This document shows positions 25,395 through 34,040 of a DNA stretch of 64,000 nucleotides, one piece after another. The translations under genes were made by a program, and so were the position numbers. Below the pieces are notes generated by a model. It ran no database searches, was not told the DNA's origin, and saw nothing but the letters and a program-made list of their open reading frames with translations. The stretch's first letter is position 1. Each line of letters starts with the position of its first letter. Source of the DNA: Streptomyces marinisediminis (GTDB taxonomy: Bacteria > Actinomycetota > Actinomycetes > Streptomycetales > Streptomycetaceae); contig NZ_JAPKFL010000011.1 of NCBI RefSeq assembly GCF_026262575.1, forward strand, positions 62,001 to 126,000, given 5' to 3'.

Positions 25395-25955
25395 ACGTCC
25401 TCCGAAGCCCTCACACCTCACGACCTAGCCCTCGCTCTCGCCCACCAGATCGATCCCAACGCCGCCCCCCGGGACGTGATCGTCAGCTTCCGCGTCCGGC
25501 CCCAGGCGGCAGCCGAGTTCGGCCACAAGTCCAGCGGAGGACCGGCCACTTCGCTGGCCCAGGGCCTACACGCCCAGCTCGACGGTCTGCCCGCAGATCC
25601 CGACCCGCTGCCCACCGCGCTGGACGCCCTCCTCCAGGCCACGCACGCCGCGCACACCGGAGAGCAGAAGACGGCGATCTTGGCGCGGCTCGCCGATCAG
25701 CTCCGCAACGCCGCCGAGATCCTCCAGCGCTTCCAGTACGAAGCCCAGTGGGACCGCTTCCCCGCAGACGTCGCCACACAGCTCCACCAGACGCACGACC
25801 ACGCCGAGCAGATCGCCGACGCTCTCGACCACCTTGCCCCCGTGTTCACGGATGCTCCGTCGAATTCAGCCTCGCCGACGCCGCTGCGGGACCGGACGCC
25901 GGCGGTTGCTACTCCCGCAAGCATCACGGCGCCACCGCTGGGTCGCCGACGCTAG
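25395..25955 (+). CDS. helical accessory protein, ACG in start position
   Basis: From ACG the protein has 186 residues. GGAG lies five bases before it. The first 27 residues (SSEALTPHDLALALAHQ, then DPNAAPRD) look coding. No ATG, GTG, TTG or CTG occurs in frame before GTG 25476. The protein is helical (LARLADQLRNAAEILQRFQ, HAEQIADALDHL), with a proline-rich end, and resembles the 17898 product in its last third. If ACG is not used, the product starts at 25476 and has 159 residues. Confidence 0.45.
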   Translation, partial: TSSEALTPHDLALALAHQIDPNAAPRDVIVSFRVRPQAAAEFGHKSSGGPATSLAQGLHAQLDGLPADPDPLPTALDALLQATHAAHTGEQKTAILARLADQLRNAAEILQRFQYEAQWDRFPADVATQLHQTHDHAEQIADALDHLAPVFTDAPSNSASPTPLRDRTPAVATPASITAPPLGRRR

Positions 25956-26250
25956 CGCCCTCGGCGACCTGAAGGCAGAGGCCGCCCCCGTGCAACGCCT
26001 CCGGTCCACCGGCCCGAGCCCCATCGTCTCCGGTGGCGGCAGCGTCACGCCCCCTCGCCTCGCAGCAGGGTTCTGGTCGACGCCATCGCGTGCCGCACCT
26101 CCGTCCTCGCGCTCTCCACGCCGTGCGCCGACCAGGCAGGCGACTCGTCGCCGCCTACACCCGAGCCGTCCACCTCCGGCCCCCTGAGCTCATCTGCGAC
26201 GCCAGTGCTCCTCACCACCGCCCCCGCCGTCTCACCTGCCAGGAACCACC
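25956..26250. other. non-coding or degraded stretch
   Basis: About 295 bases without a gene that can be supported. Frames are open but proline/arginine/serine-rich, as expected for out-of-frame high-GC sequence. Promoter elements for the 26251 operon may lie here, but none was recognised. Confidence 0.4.
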
Positions 26251-27171
26251 ATTTCCTCCACCCCACAGTTCCGCGCCATATCCCTGGGCGCCGGAGTTCA
26301 GTCCAGCAGCATGCTCGCGCTCTCCGCCGAGGGGGTCCTCCCCAAGGTCGATTACGCGATCTTCGCCGACACCGGCTGGGAGCCTGCCGCCGTATACGCC
26401 CACCTTGACCGTCTGGAAAAGGAGATTGCCGAACCTGCCGGAATACCCATCCTGCGGGTCTCCTCCGGTAACATCCGCAACGACGCACTCGACCCGGATC
26501 ACCGGTTCGCTTCCATGCCGCTCTACATCCTGAACAAGGACGGAAAGCAAGGCATGACCCGGCGCCAGCGCACGGGCGAATATAAAATCAAGCCAATCAA
26601 GAAGAAGGTTCGCGAACTTCTCGGGTACCCGTATCCTCAACGTATTCCCAAGGGCGTGCTCGTCGAGCAGTGGGTCGGCATCTCCACCGATGAATTCCAC
26701 CGCGCAAAAGATGCCGATGTCCGCTACATGCGCAACCTGCATCCGCTCATCGACTTGGGCTGGTCACGCACCGACTGCGTCCGGTACCTGACATCACTGG
26801 GACTTGCGGACACCCCCAAATCGAGCTGCCTCGGCTGCCCATTTCACGGAAATGCGCAGTGGCGGAACATCCGCGACACCAGCCCGGATGAGTGGCGGGA
26901 TGTCGTGGAATTCGACGCCGCCATCCGGCAGGGAAACGCCCGCGCGAACGCGAGCGGCAACCCCCTGCTCGGGCAGGCGTTTCTCCACCGTTCCCGGGTG
27001 CCGCTGAGCGAGGCACCGATCGACCACGTCACGGCCGCCCAGTGGGCCGCCCGCCAGCACGAACTGGCCGACGCGAATGAGCTGGAGCAGGGTGTGGTCG
27101 ACGGCTGCTCTCCCTGGGCCTGCCGTGGTGAAGCCGAGCCCGTACAGAACGATTTCGGGCTGGCCACTTGA
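26251..27171 (+). CDS. PP-loop ATPase, PAPS-reductase-like, with cysteine cluster; ATT start
   Basis: 306 residues from ATT. The nucleotide-binding PP-loop lies at residues about 10-19 (ISLGAGVQSSS). This is upstream of the first conventional start (ATG 26311), so initiation must be further left. ATT, six bases after AGGA, is the only candidate. Later motifs include AIFADTGWEP and TDCVRYLTSLGL. The C-terminal part has SSCLGCPFH and GCSPWACRG, a C-x2-C...C-x4-C set that could hold an iron-sulfur cluster. The stop overlaps the cytosine methyltransferase start, so they form a pair. The substrate is unknown. Confidence 0.75.
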   Translation: MSSTPQFRAISLGAGVQSSSMLALSAEGVLPKVDYAIFADTGWEPAAVYAHLDRLEKEIAEPAGIPILRVSSGNIRNDALDPDHRFASMPLYILNKDGKQGMTRRQRTGEYKIKPIKKKVRELLGYPYPQRIPKGVLVEQWVGISTDEFHRAKDADVRYMRNLHPLIDLGWSRTDCVRYLTSLGLADTPKSSCLGCPFHGNAQWRNIRDTSPDEWRDVVEFDAAIRQGNARANASGNPLLGQAFLHRSRVPLSEAPIDHVTAAQWAARQHELADANELEQGVVDGCSPWACRGEAEPVQNDFGLAT

Positions 27172-28439
27172 TATTGGACCTCTTCGCGGGCCCAGGAGGT
27201 TGGAGTCACGCGCTGACCGTGCTCGGCGTACGCGATGTCGGCCTGGAATGGGACGAGTGGGCGTGCAAGACCCGGGCGGCAGCCGGGCAGTTGACGATCC
27301 GGACCGACGTGGCCATGTATCCGACCTGGCCGTGGGTCGGCCGGACGCGGGGGCTGATCGCGAGTCCCCCGTGTCAGGCGTGGTCGATGGCCGGCAAGCG
27401 CCTCGGGCTGGTGGACCAACCACTAGTGCACCGGGCGGTCGCCGACCTCGCCGCCGGACGCGACACCCGCGAGCAGCTCCTCACCGCCTGCCGGGACGAG
27501 CGCTCCCTGCTGGCCGCCGAGCCCATGCGCTACCTCCACGCCCTGAACGCGGCCGGAGAGCCGGAGTGGGTCGCCATGGAGGAAGTACCGGACGTCCTGC
27601 CGCTGTGGAAGCAGTACGCGGCAATCCTGCGCCGCTGGGGATTCTCCGTCTGGACGGGCATCCTCAACGCCGCCGACTACGGCGTACCCCAGACGCGGAA
27701 GCGAGCGATCCTGCTTGCTTCCCGGGTCCGGACCGCCGAGCCTCCCCCGCCGACGCACGCCCTGCTCCCGGAGCCCGAGTCGCTGTTCGGGCCGGGCCGC
27801 GCCCGGTGGGTCTCCATGGCTGAGGCCCTCGGCTGGGGGGCGACCGACCGGCCCGTTCCCACCGTGTGCGCCGGCGGCGGGCCCGGAGGCGGACCGGAGC
27901 CCTTCCCCTCCGGCTCGCGCAAGACCCTCTCCGACGCCCGCGACCGCGGCACCTGGACGCCCCGGCCGGAGGGAATCGTCCTGCAGTCCCGTAGAGAAGG
28001 GGCCGGCTGGGCTGCCCGGCACGGCACACGCGACAACCGGGCCGCCGACGCCCCGGCGCCCACTTTCACGGCGGAAGCGCACCGCTGGTCCTGGTCCCTG
28101 CGGAGCAACAACCAGGCCAACGCCACCGTCCGATCCATCGAGGAGCCGGCTGGGACGCTGTTCTTCGGACACCGCGCGAACGAGTGCACCTGGATCGCCG
28201 AACCTCGCGCCGCTCAGCCGGAAGACGCCCAGCGCCAGGCTGCGCCGGAGCCGATCCGGATCACCGCCCGAGAGGCGGGCCTGCTGCAGACCTTCCCCGC
28301 CGACTACCCCTGGGCCGGCACCAAGGGCCAGCAGTTCTCCCAGATCGGTAACGCCGTACCTCCGCTCCTCGCCGGCCACCTCCTCGCCCCTCACCTCAAC
28401 CGGCCCCTCAACCCCGACGACTTCACCCTGGCCGCCTGA
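27168..28439 (+). CDS. DNA (cytosine-5) methyltransferase
   Basis: 423 residues, TTG start overlapping the preceding stop (TTGA). Motif I is DLFAGPGGWS at the very N-terminus. Motif IV is SPPCQAWS with catalytic Cys 69. Motif VI reads EEV in place of the usual ENV. Motif VIII is QTRKR, and motif X is QIGNAVPPLLA (about 391-401). Between VIII and X is the target-recognition region. No restriction enzyme is adjacent, so it is an orphan methyltransferase, perhaps acting with the PP-loop protein. The next gene overlaps by one base (TGATG). Confidence 0.85.
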   Translation: MILDLFAGPGGWSHALTVLGVRDVGLEWDEWACKTRAAAGQLTIRTDVAMYPTWPWVGRTRGLIASPPCQAWSMAGKRLGLVDQPLVHRAVADLAAGRDTREQLLTACRDERSLLAAEPMRYLHALNAAGEPEWVAMEEVPDVLPLWKQYAAILRRWGFSVWTGILNAADYGVPQTRKRAILLASRVRTAEPPPPTHALLPEPESLFGPGRARWVSMAEALGWGATDRPVPTVCAGGGPGGGPEPFPSGSRKTLSDARDRGTWTPRPEGIVLQSRREGAGWAARHGTRDNRAADAPAPTFTAEAHRWSWSLRSNNQANATVRSIEEPAGTLFFGHRANECTWIAEPRAAQPEDAQRQAAPEPIRITAREAGLLQTFPADYPWAGTKGQQFSQIGNAVPPLLAGHLLAPHLNRPLNPDDFTLAA

Positions 28440-29560
28440 TGGCGCACACCCCCGACCCCCACGAGGACAACGACCTCGACACCCTCCCTCCACCGCAGCC
28501 CGTGTACTACGCCGAGCAAGCCCTCCTCGGCGCCCTCCTCCTCGAACCCCAGCGCCTCGGCGACGTACCCGGCGTCCGTCCGGACGCGTTCTCCACCGCC
28601 GCGCACGCCGCGCTGCACGCCGCGATCCACTCCCTACCGGCCCCCGATCTGGTCCTGCACGCACAGAACACCAAGTGGCTCGACCAGGTACTCGCCGCCG
28701 CTCGCGAGCAGGCCCGCGGACTGACCGCTTCCTACCTCCACAGTCTGATCCAGGTCTGCCCCTGGCCACGGCACGCGCCCGCGTACGCGCGGATCATCGA
28801 GGCAGAGCACGCCCGCCGCCGCCTGCGCGCCAGCGCCCAGCGCCTCGCTCAGACCGCGGGAGACACCTCGCTCCCGCACCCCGTCCACACCACCCTCGCA
28901 GAAGCCGACGCCCTCGCCGGCGTCGTGGACGACCTCGCAGCGCGGTTCCCTTCGCACTCCGGCTCCCTGCCCCGCACTCCAGCACCTGTGCCGACCACCG
29001 CCCCTTACGACGCCGGGGAGGCAGTCGACGAGGAGCGGCTGCTGCTCGCCACCGCGACAGCGCACGCCACGGACGTCGAACAGATGCGGTGGCTGACCCC
29101 GGACGACTTCACTCACCCTCTGCACGCCGGGCTGTGGCAGTGCCTGACCGCCCTGACCCGGCGCCGGGCCCCCGTCGACCCGGTCACGGTGCTGTGGGAG
29201 GCACAGCAGCGCGGCCTGCTCACCACTGGTGTCGATCCCGCAGAGCTGCTCGACCTCCTCGGGACGCCGGCCGGCTGCCCGCAGCACTGGGGCGAGCAGA
29301 TCCTCCAGCGCGCCGTCCTCGCGACCGCGCACCACGTAGGCCGCCGCATCGAGGCGTTCACCGACGACCCGGCTACGACGCCGTATCAGCTCGTCATCGG
29401 CAGCCGCCGCGCGCTGGCCGACCTGTCCGCGGTGCGCACCCGCTGGCAGCACGCCGCCTCACCCGCACCGACGACCAAGCCCGCACGGGCCAGAGCAACG
29501 CCTCCGCCCCGGGCCGGCCCGCCGGCCACGGCACCACCCACTGCGCGCATCTCCCGCTGA
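28439..29560 (+). CDS. protein with two DnaB-N-like domains but no helicase domain
   Basis: 373 residues. Residues 23-150 contain AEQALLGALLLEPQRLGDV, matching the N-terminal helical domain of DnaB replicative helicases. Residues 200-320 repeat the pattern: DEERLLLATATAHATDVEQM, then TPDDFTHPLHAGLWQCLTAL. The RecA-like motor domain of DnaB is absent. Such proteins may bind primase or a host helicase during element replication, but this is an inference. It is the last gene of the PP-loop/methyltransferase operon. A terminator hairpin follows. Confidence 0.65.
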   Translation: MAHTPDPHEDNDLDTLPPPQPVYYAEQALLGALLLEPQRLGDVPGVRPDAFSTAAHAALHAAIHSLPAPDLVLHAQNTKWLDQVLAAAREQARGLTASYLHSLIQVCPWPRHAPAYARIIEAEHARRRLRASAQRLAQTAGDTSLPHPVHTTLAEADALAGVVDDLAARFPSHSGSLPRTPAPVPTTAPYDAGEAVDEERLLLATATAHATDVEQMRWLTPDDFTHPLHAGLWQCLTALTRRRAPVDPVTVLWEAQQRGLLTTGVDPAELLDLLGTPAGCPQHWGEQILQRAVLATAHHVGRRIEAFTDDPATTPYQLVIGSRRALADLSAVRTRWQHAASPAPTTKPARARATPPPRAGPPATAPPTARISR

Positions 29561-29570
29561 CCCCGAACCC

Positions 29571-29605
29571 GCCGGTGGCCGGACTCAGACAGTCCGGTCA
29601 CCGGC
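29571..29605 (+). terminator. 15-base hairpin
   Basis: GCCGGTGGCCGGACT (29571-29585) and AGTCCGGTCACCGGC (29591-29605) pair with one G-T mismatch around a five-base loop, after the DnaB-N-like gene. It is a terminator candidate. Confidence 0.65.
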
Positions 29606-29623
29606 AGAAGTGAGCACCTCTTC

Positions 29624-30997
29624 GTGCCGACGCCCACCACGGACGCGCACGTCCGCCTCGACATCCACCCCACACACCCCAGCGCCGTAACCGCCACGGT
29701 CACCGGCCCCCGGCCACATGTCGCCCGTGCTCTGCTGACCGCCTACGGCTTCGAAGCCACCAACGAGCACACCCTGGTCATGGCCCGTATCGACCACGAG
29801 GAGCCCTACTGGGCCGAGAAGGCCGCCCAGGCGATGACAGCGGACCACATCACCACCGAGATCAGCCCCCGGCTCCGCGAGGCGATCGACGAGGAGTGGA
29901 CTTGGGCCAACTATCCGATGCCCTGGTGCAGCCGCGAGGAGATCCGGGAGGTCTCCAACGAAGCCCAGAAGGTCCACGACGACATCCGCCACGGGCGCCT
30001 CATCATCCACGCCCATGCCGACGACAGCAGCATCGTGGTCGCTGTCGGCACCTAGCCCGACAGCGGCCAGAGCGTCTACCTCCACGGCGAGGACCACCTG
30101 CGACAGGTCGCCGACACCTTCGACACGCCCGCCCAGGCCCTCGCAGCCTTCGAAAACCTCCACGGCAAGACCATGCGTCCTGGCCCTGCGCCGGTGACCG
30201 ACACCGAACGCTCCGCCGCCGAAGCTCGCAGCACGCTCGGCACACCGGCCGCCGAGCCCGAACCGCCTGTCGCGGGGCCGGAGATCGTGCCGGCCTACGC
30301 GGCTGATGCCGGCGACCACGACGCCATCCTCGACCAGTTCCTCGCCGCACACGCCGACTGGGAAAGGTGGCGGACCTTCTCCGACGACACCACCCACGCG
30401 ATCCACGAATCACAGACCCTGCGCATCGAGCGCGTCCATGAAGCCCACCCCCGCGAGACCGCCTGGACTGTGGCCGCGTACGAGGCGCCCGTCTCCGACC
30501 GGATGTGGCACCTCACCGCGACCGGCACCACCCCCGCCCCGGTGCTCCAGACCCTGCTGCACCACCTCGCTGAAGGCGACGGATGGGACACCGCCGTCGG
30601 AAGTCCCGTCGGCGAGAAGACCGTCACCGCCGCCACGAAGCCCCTCACCGACGCCGGATGGAAGCACACCATCGACGGACGCCGGATCCGCTGGACCAAC
30701 CTGTCCGGGGACGTCGGCATCCAGTTCGACGCCTTCGCCGCCCAGAAGCCGAGCAGCCCTCTCGCCACCTGGACCATCTGGGCCGGCCCCAGCATGGATC
30801 ACCCCACCTGGGCTGTCACTGCATCCCCTTGCACCCCCAGCTCGCTGCTGGGCAACCTCGCCGAGAACCTCACCCACGGAACGGGCACCCGCCAGACCAG
30901 ATCCCAGCAAGCCCAGCGCCACACCCTCTTCACGGCCACCGCACATACCGCACCGCCAGCACACCCTGTCTCGCCCAAGGGCGGCCCCCGGCGCTGA
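29624..30997 (+). pseudogene. DUF317-containing gene interrupted by an in-frame TAG
   Basis: GTG 29624 opens a frame ending in VVAVGT and a TAG at 30053-30055. The same frame continues without a break to 30997, beginning PDSGQSVYLHGEDHLRQVAD and showing full coding character. The second half has a DUF317-like arrangement (LRIERVHEAHPRETAW, TTPAPVLQTLLHHLAEGDGW). Read through, the protein would be 457 residues. A TAC-to-TAG change is the simplest cause. The alternatives are two separate genes, the second starting at ATG 30173, or amber readthrough. No ribosome binding site is seen before 30173. Confidence 0.65.
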
Positions 30998-31278
30998 CAA
31001 ACGTATTCAACAATGAGGAGGCTTTCGAACCGGCTGGGCACAGGAGGTGGGGCCCGGGGTTGGCCCGCCGCCCCTAACTCAGCCGTCACCACCGAGCCGC
31101 CCGCCGAGGCTCGTCCCCCGGACAGAGCACCAACTCGAGACCAGTGAGGCCCACCCTTACAGCAGGAGACGCTGGTGGCTCCCACGTGGTCAGTGCTGCG
31201 TCGTACCGTGGCGGCATGGAGATTGATCACCAGGGAACAGACGTTTCGTGTGGCGGGCAGCCGGTAGGCTCCACCGAC
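30998..31278. other. intergenic region between element and restriction operon
   Basis: About 280 bases separate the last element gene from hsdM. No gene is supported. It probably contains the junction between the conjugative element and the defence island, and holds the hsdM promoter. No tRNA or obvious att duplication was seen. Confidence 0.5.
31265..31270 (+). promoter_or_regulatory. -10 element of hsdM, leaderless transcript likely
   Basis: TAGGCT, a typical Streptomyces -10 sequence, ends eight bases before the GTG of hsdM. Transcription would begin at or next to the start codon, giving a leaderless message. No clear -35 match is found at 17-18 bases upstream, and no Shine-Dalgarno sequence precedes the GTG. 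Confidence 0.5.
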
Positions 31279-32796
31279 GTGACCGTCGACATCACCAAGC
31301 CGATCAGCCTCCGCAAGCTCGAAGACCACCTCTGGGCTGCGGCAGACCTCTTCCGAAACAAGGTTTCGAACCAGAAGGACTACATCCTCGCCCTTCTGTT
31401 CTTCAAGCGCGCTTCCGATCTTTACAAGGAAGAGACGGCCGAGGCATTGGCTCAGCTCGGTGACGTGGAAGGAGCACGAGACCTGGCCCACGATCGCGCT
31501 TTCCACGCCTTGGAGATCCCATCCGATAACAGCTGGGACAAGGTCCGCGGGACAGACGCTGCCAAAATGGGTCAAGCCCTCAACGATGCTCTGGCCGCAA
31601 TCGGGCGGGCAAATCCCAAACAGCTCGCCGGCGTTTTTGAGCGCACTGACTTCAATGACCAGATGGCCCTTCCCGCAGATGACCTGGTTGAGGTCGTTGA
31701 GCACTTTCACAAGCTGGGCCCGCTGGATTCGCGACGCGTGTCGGCAGACATGCTCGGACAAGCCTACGAATGGCTGATCGCAAAATTTGCGGCAGCTGCT
31801 GGCAAGGGCGGTGGAGAGTTCTACACACCCGCTGAAGTGGGCCAGTTGATGGCCGAGCTGATCGAACCCGGGAACGGGGAACACATCAACGACCCCACCT
31901 GTGGGTCCGGAGGGCTGCTCCTGCAGTGCGTCAACAGAGCCCGAGAGCGGGGCCGAGATGTGCGGTCACTCTTTCTGTACGGCCAGGAACTCAATCCGGA
32001 GACCTGGGCCATCGCACGCATGAACATGCTCCTGCACGGCGTGGGGGACGCCAGCGAGATCAAGCTGGGGGACACACTCGCGTCCCCTGCGTTTACCGTT
32101 GGCGATAGGCTCAAGACGTTTGATGTCGTAGTTGCCAATCCACCCTTTTCTTCAAAGAATTGGGGCCACGAACGACTCAAGACCGCAGGAGACAAGTTCG
32201 GCAGGATCAAGCATCTGCCACCGAAGACGCATGGCGAGATGGCGTTTGTGCAGCACATGATCGCAAGCCTCAACGAACGAGGCAGACTCGCGGTCGTACT
32301 CCCGAACGGCGTGTTCTTCCGAGGAGGAGCCGAACTCTCAGTCCGACGCGACCTCATCGAGAAAGACCTTGTGGAAGCGATCATTCAGCTCCCCAAGGAC
32401 CTTTTCTACGGGGCCACGATCCCGGCATGCGTACTGGTCTGCAATCGTGCCAAGCCTGAGTCCAGAGCGCGACGAGTGCTGTTCATCGATGCATCCGAAG
32501 GCTTCGTGCGACGGGACACCAAGAACGTCCTCACCTCAGAGGCGATCAAGCGGGTTGCAGCAGCGTTCCATGCCGGCGATCCGCTGGAAGGCTTCGCGGC
32601 CTGGGCATCTCGCGAGAAGATCGCCGAGATTGGCTACAACCTCACCGTCCGACGGTACGTTCGCTCGAGGAGCCGAGATGAACTAGTAGACCTTGACACT
32701 TCAGCGGCTGCTCTCGAATCCGCCATCGCACAGAGCCGCGAAGCAGACGGAGACGTTCTTCAGCTTCTGCAGTCCCTTTCCATGGAGGCCCGGTGA
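31279..32796 (+). CDS. hsdM: type I restriction-modification methyltransferase subunit
   Basis: 505 residues. The N-terminal helical domain (LRKLEDHLWAAADLFRNKVS, LALLFFKRASDLYKEE) is that of HsdM. Motif I is DPTCGSGG (from residue 205) and motif IV is NPPF (from 287), so it methylates adenine. It forms the M2S core with HsdS and modifies host DNA. GTG 31279 was chosen because the family begins just before this helix; an ATG at 31216 is an alternative. The stop overlaps hsdS by four bases. GC content is lower than in the neighbours, a sign of separate origin. Confidence 0.9.
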   Translation: MTVDITKPISLRKLEDHLWAAADLFRNKVSNQKDYILALLFFKRASDLYKEETAEALAQLGDVEGARDLAHDRAFHALEIPSDNSWDKVRGTDAAKMGQALNDALAAIGRANPKQLAGVFERTDFNDQMALPADDLVEVVEHFHKLGPLDSRRVSADMLGQAYEWLIAKFAAAAGKGGGEFYTPAEVGQLMAELIEPGNGEHINDPTCGSGGLLLQCVNRARERGRDVRSLFLYGQELNPETWAIARMNMLLHGVGDASEIKLGDTLASPAFTVGDRLKTFDVVVANPPFSSKNWGHERLKTAGDKFGRIKHLPPKTHGEMAFVQHMIASLNERGRLAVVLPNGVFFRGGAELSVRRDLIEKDLVEAIIQLPKDLFYGATIPACVLVCNRAKPESRARRVLFIDASEGFVRRDTKNVLTSEAIKRVAAAFHAGDPLEGFAAWASREKIAEIGYNLTVRRYVRSRSRDELVDLDTSAAALESAIAQSREADGDVLQLLQSLSMEAR

Positions 32797-33986
32797 TCAA
32801 CGGACATCGAAAGGTGATCTCCCTTTCGGACGTGTTGACGGAGCGCCGTACCCGGGTGGAGGTCCGGCCGGATGGGGCATATCCGATCGCCGGCGTCTAC
32901 GGCTTCGGGCGCGGCATGCTGCTGCGGGACGCCGTGCGCGGATCCGAGATTTCAGCGAAGCACCTATTCCGCGTCTCCAAGGGCCAGATCATCTACAGCA
33001 AGCTCAAGGCGTTCGAAGGCGCTTTTGCCCTGGTTTCGGAGGCTGCAGACGGCCGGTTCGTATCCAATGAGTTCCCGACGTTTGACGTGAATCAGGATCT
33101 TGCACTCCCGTCGTTCGTAGCGCTCGTCCTCAGCTCGCCTAAGACCTGGAAATCCCTGCAGGAGTGGATCACAGGCGTCGGGGCACGCCGAGAACGCCTA
33201 AACGTCAAAGACTTCCTCGAGTCCGAGATCGCGCTGCCGACACTGGAAGAGCAGCGGCGAATCGTGAGCATCGTGGAGACAATCGAAACCGGCGTGGACA
33301 AGGCGCGCCAACTCCGGGAGAATGCGCACTCATTCCTGTTTGCACTTCGCGAGGCCCTGCTGGTCCAGAACGGTGACTGGGCATGTCCTGAGGGGTGGAC
33401 CATCGTATCCGTCGAGGAGGTATGCGATGTATCCCTCGGGTTCACCAAGGGGCGGAAACTCACCGGTCCTACTCAGATGCTGCCCTACCTTCGGGCCATC
33501 AACGTGCAGGACGGGTTCATCGCTCTCAAGGACGTCACCGAAATCGAGGCGTCGAGGGCCGATCTCAATCGCTTCGCACTCCGCCGCGATGACGTGCTGC
33601 TGCTGGAGGGCGGTAATCTCGAGCACGTTGGTCGCGCCTGGATTTGGGACGGGTCAATCACCCCGTGCCTGCACCAAAACAGCACGATTCGCGCCCGTGT
33701 CCTGGACCAGGGCGTCTGCGATCCACAATTTCTCGCATGGGCTCTCGGTGCGTCACCTGCCCGTGACTTCTGTCTGGATGAAGCAGCTGCGACCAGTAAC
33801 GTTGCACACCTCGGGCTGGCCGGCGCCCGGGCGATTCCGGTGCCCTTGCCGCCCCTCGACGTTCAGCAGCGCATCGTTCGCGACCTTGATCGAGTCCGGC
33901 GGCAGCTCGTCCGGGCGGAGCAGAAAGTGGCACGTTATATGGAGATGCGTGCCCATCTCATCGACGCACTAATCTCTGATTCCTGA
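32793..33986 (+). CDS. hsdS: type I restriction-modification specificity subunit
   Basis: 397 residues. Two target-recognition domains, each followed by a conserved helix, are visible. The first TRD ends near LPTLEEQRRIVSIVETIETG (about 150-169). The second begins WTIVSVEEVCDVSLGFTKGR and ends LPPLDVQQRIVRDLDRVRRQ (about 353-372). The paired helices set the spacer between the two halves of the bipartite target. The sequence recognised cannot be predicted from sequence alone. The GTG start overlaps the hsdM stop. Confidence 0.9.
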   Translation: MINGHRKVISLSDVLTERRTRVEVRPDGAYPIAGVYGFGRGMLLRDAVRGSEISAKHLFRVSKGQIIYSKLKAFEGAFALVSEAADGRFVSNEFPTFDVNQDLALPSFVALVLSSPKTWKSLQEWITGVGARRERLNVKDFLESEIALPTLEEQRRIVSIVETIETGVDKARQLRENAHSFLFALREALLVQNGDWACPEGWTIVSVEEVCDVSLGFTKGRKLTGPTQMLPYLRAINVQDGFIALKDVTEIEASRADLNRFALRRDDVLLLEGGNLEHVGRAWIWDGSITPCLHQNSTIRARVLDQGVCDPQFLAWALGASPARDFCLDEAAATSNVAHLGLAGARAIPVPLPPLDVQQRIVRDLDRVRRQLVRAEQKVARYMEMRAHLIDALISDS

Positions 33987-34040
33987 TCTCTTTCTGTCCA
34001 TAGACGGCCCAGTCCGCTCTAACTGCCCAAGGGTGATCGA

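Noticed and set aside
27715..29613. 632-codon plus-strand frame across the methyltransferase and DnaB-N-like genes
   Set aside because: It is Pro/Arg-rich and overlaps two genes with clear motifs in another frame.
30998..31278. tRNA or attachment-site duplication at the element border
   Set aside because: No cloverleaf or repeated core sequence matching the other border could be identified by eye.
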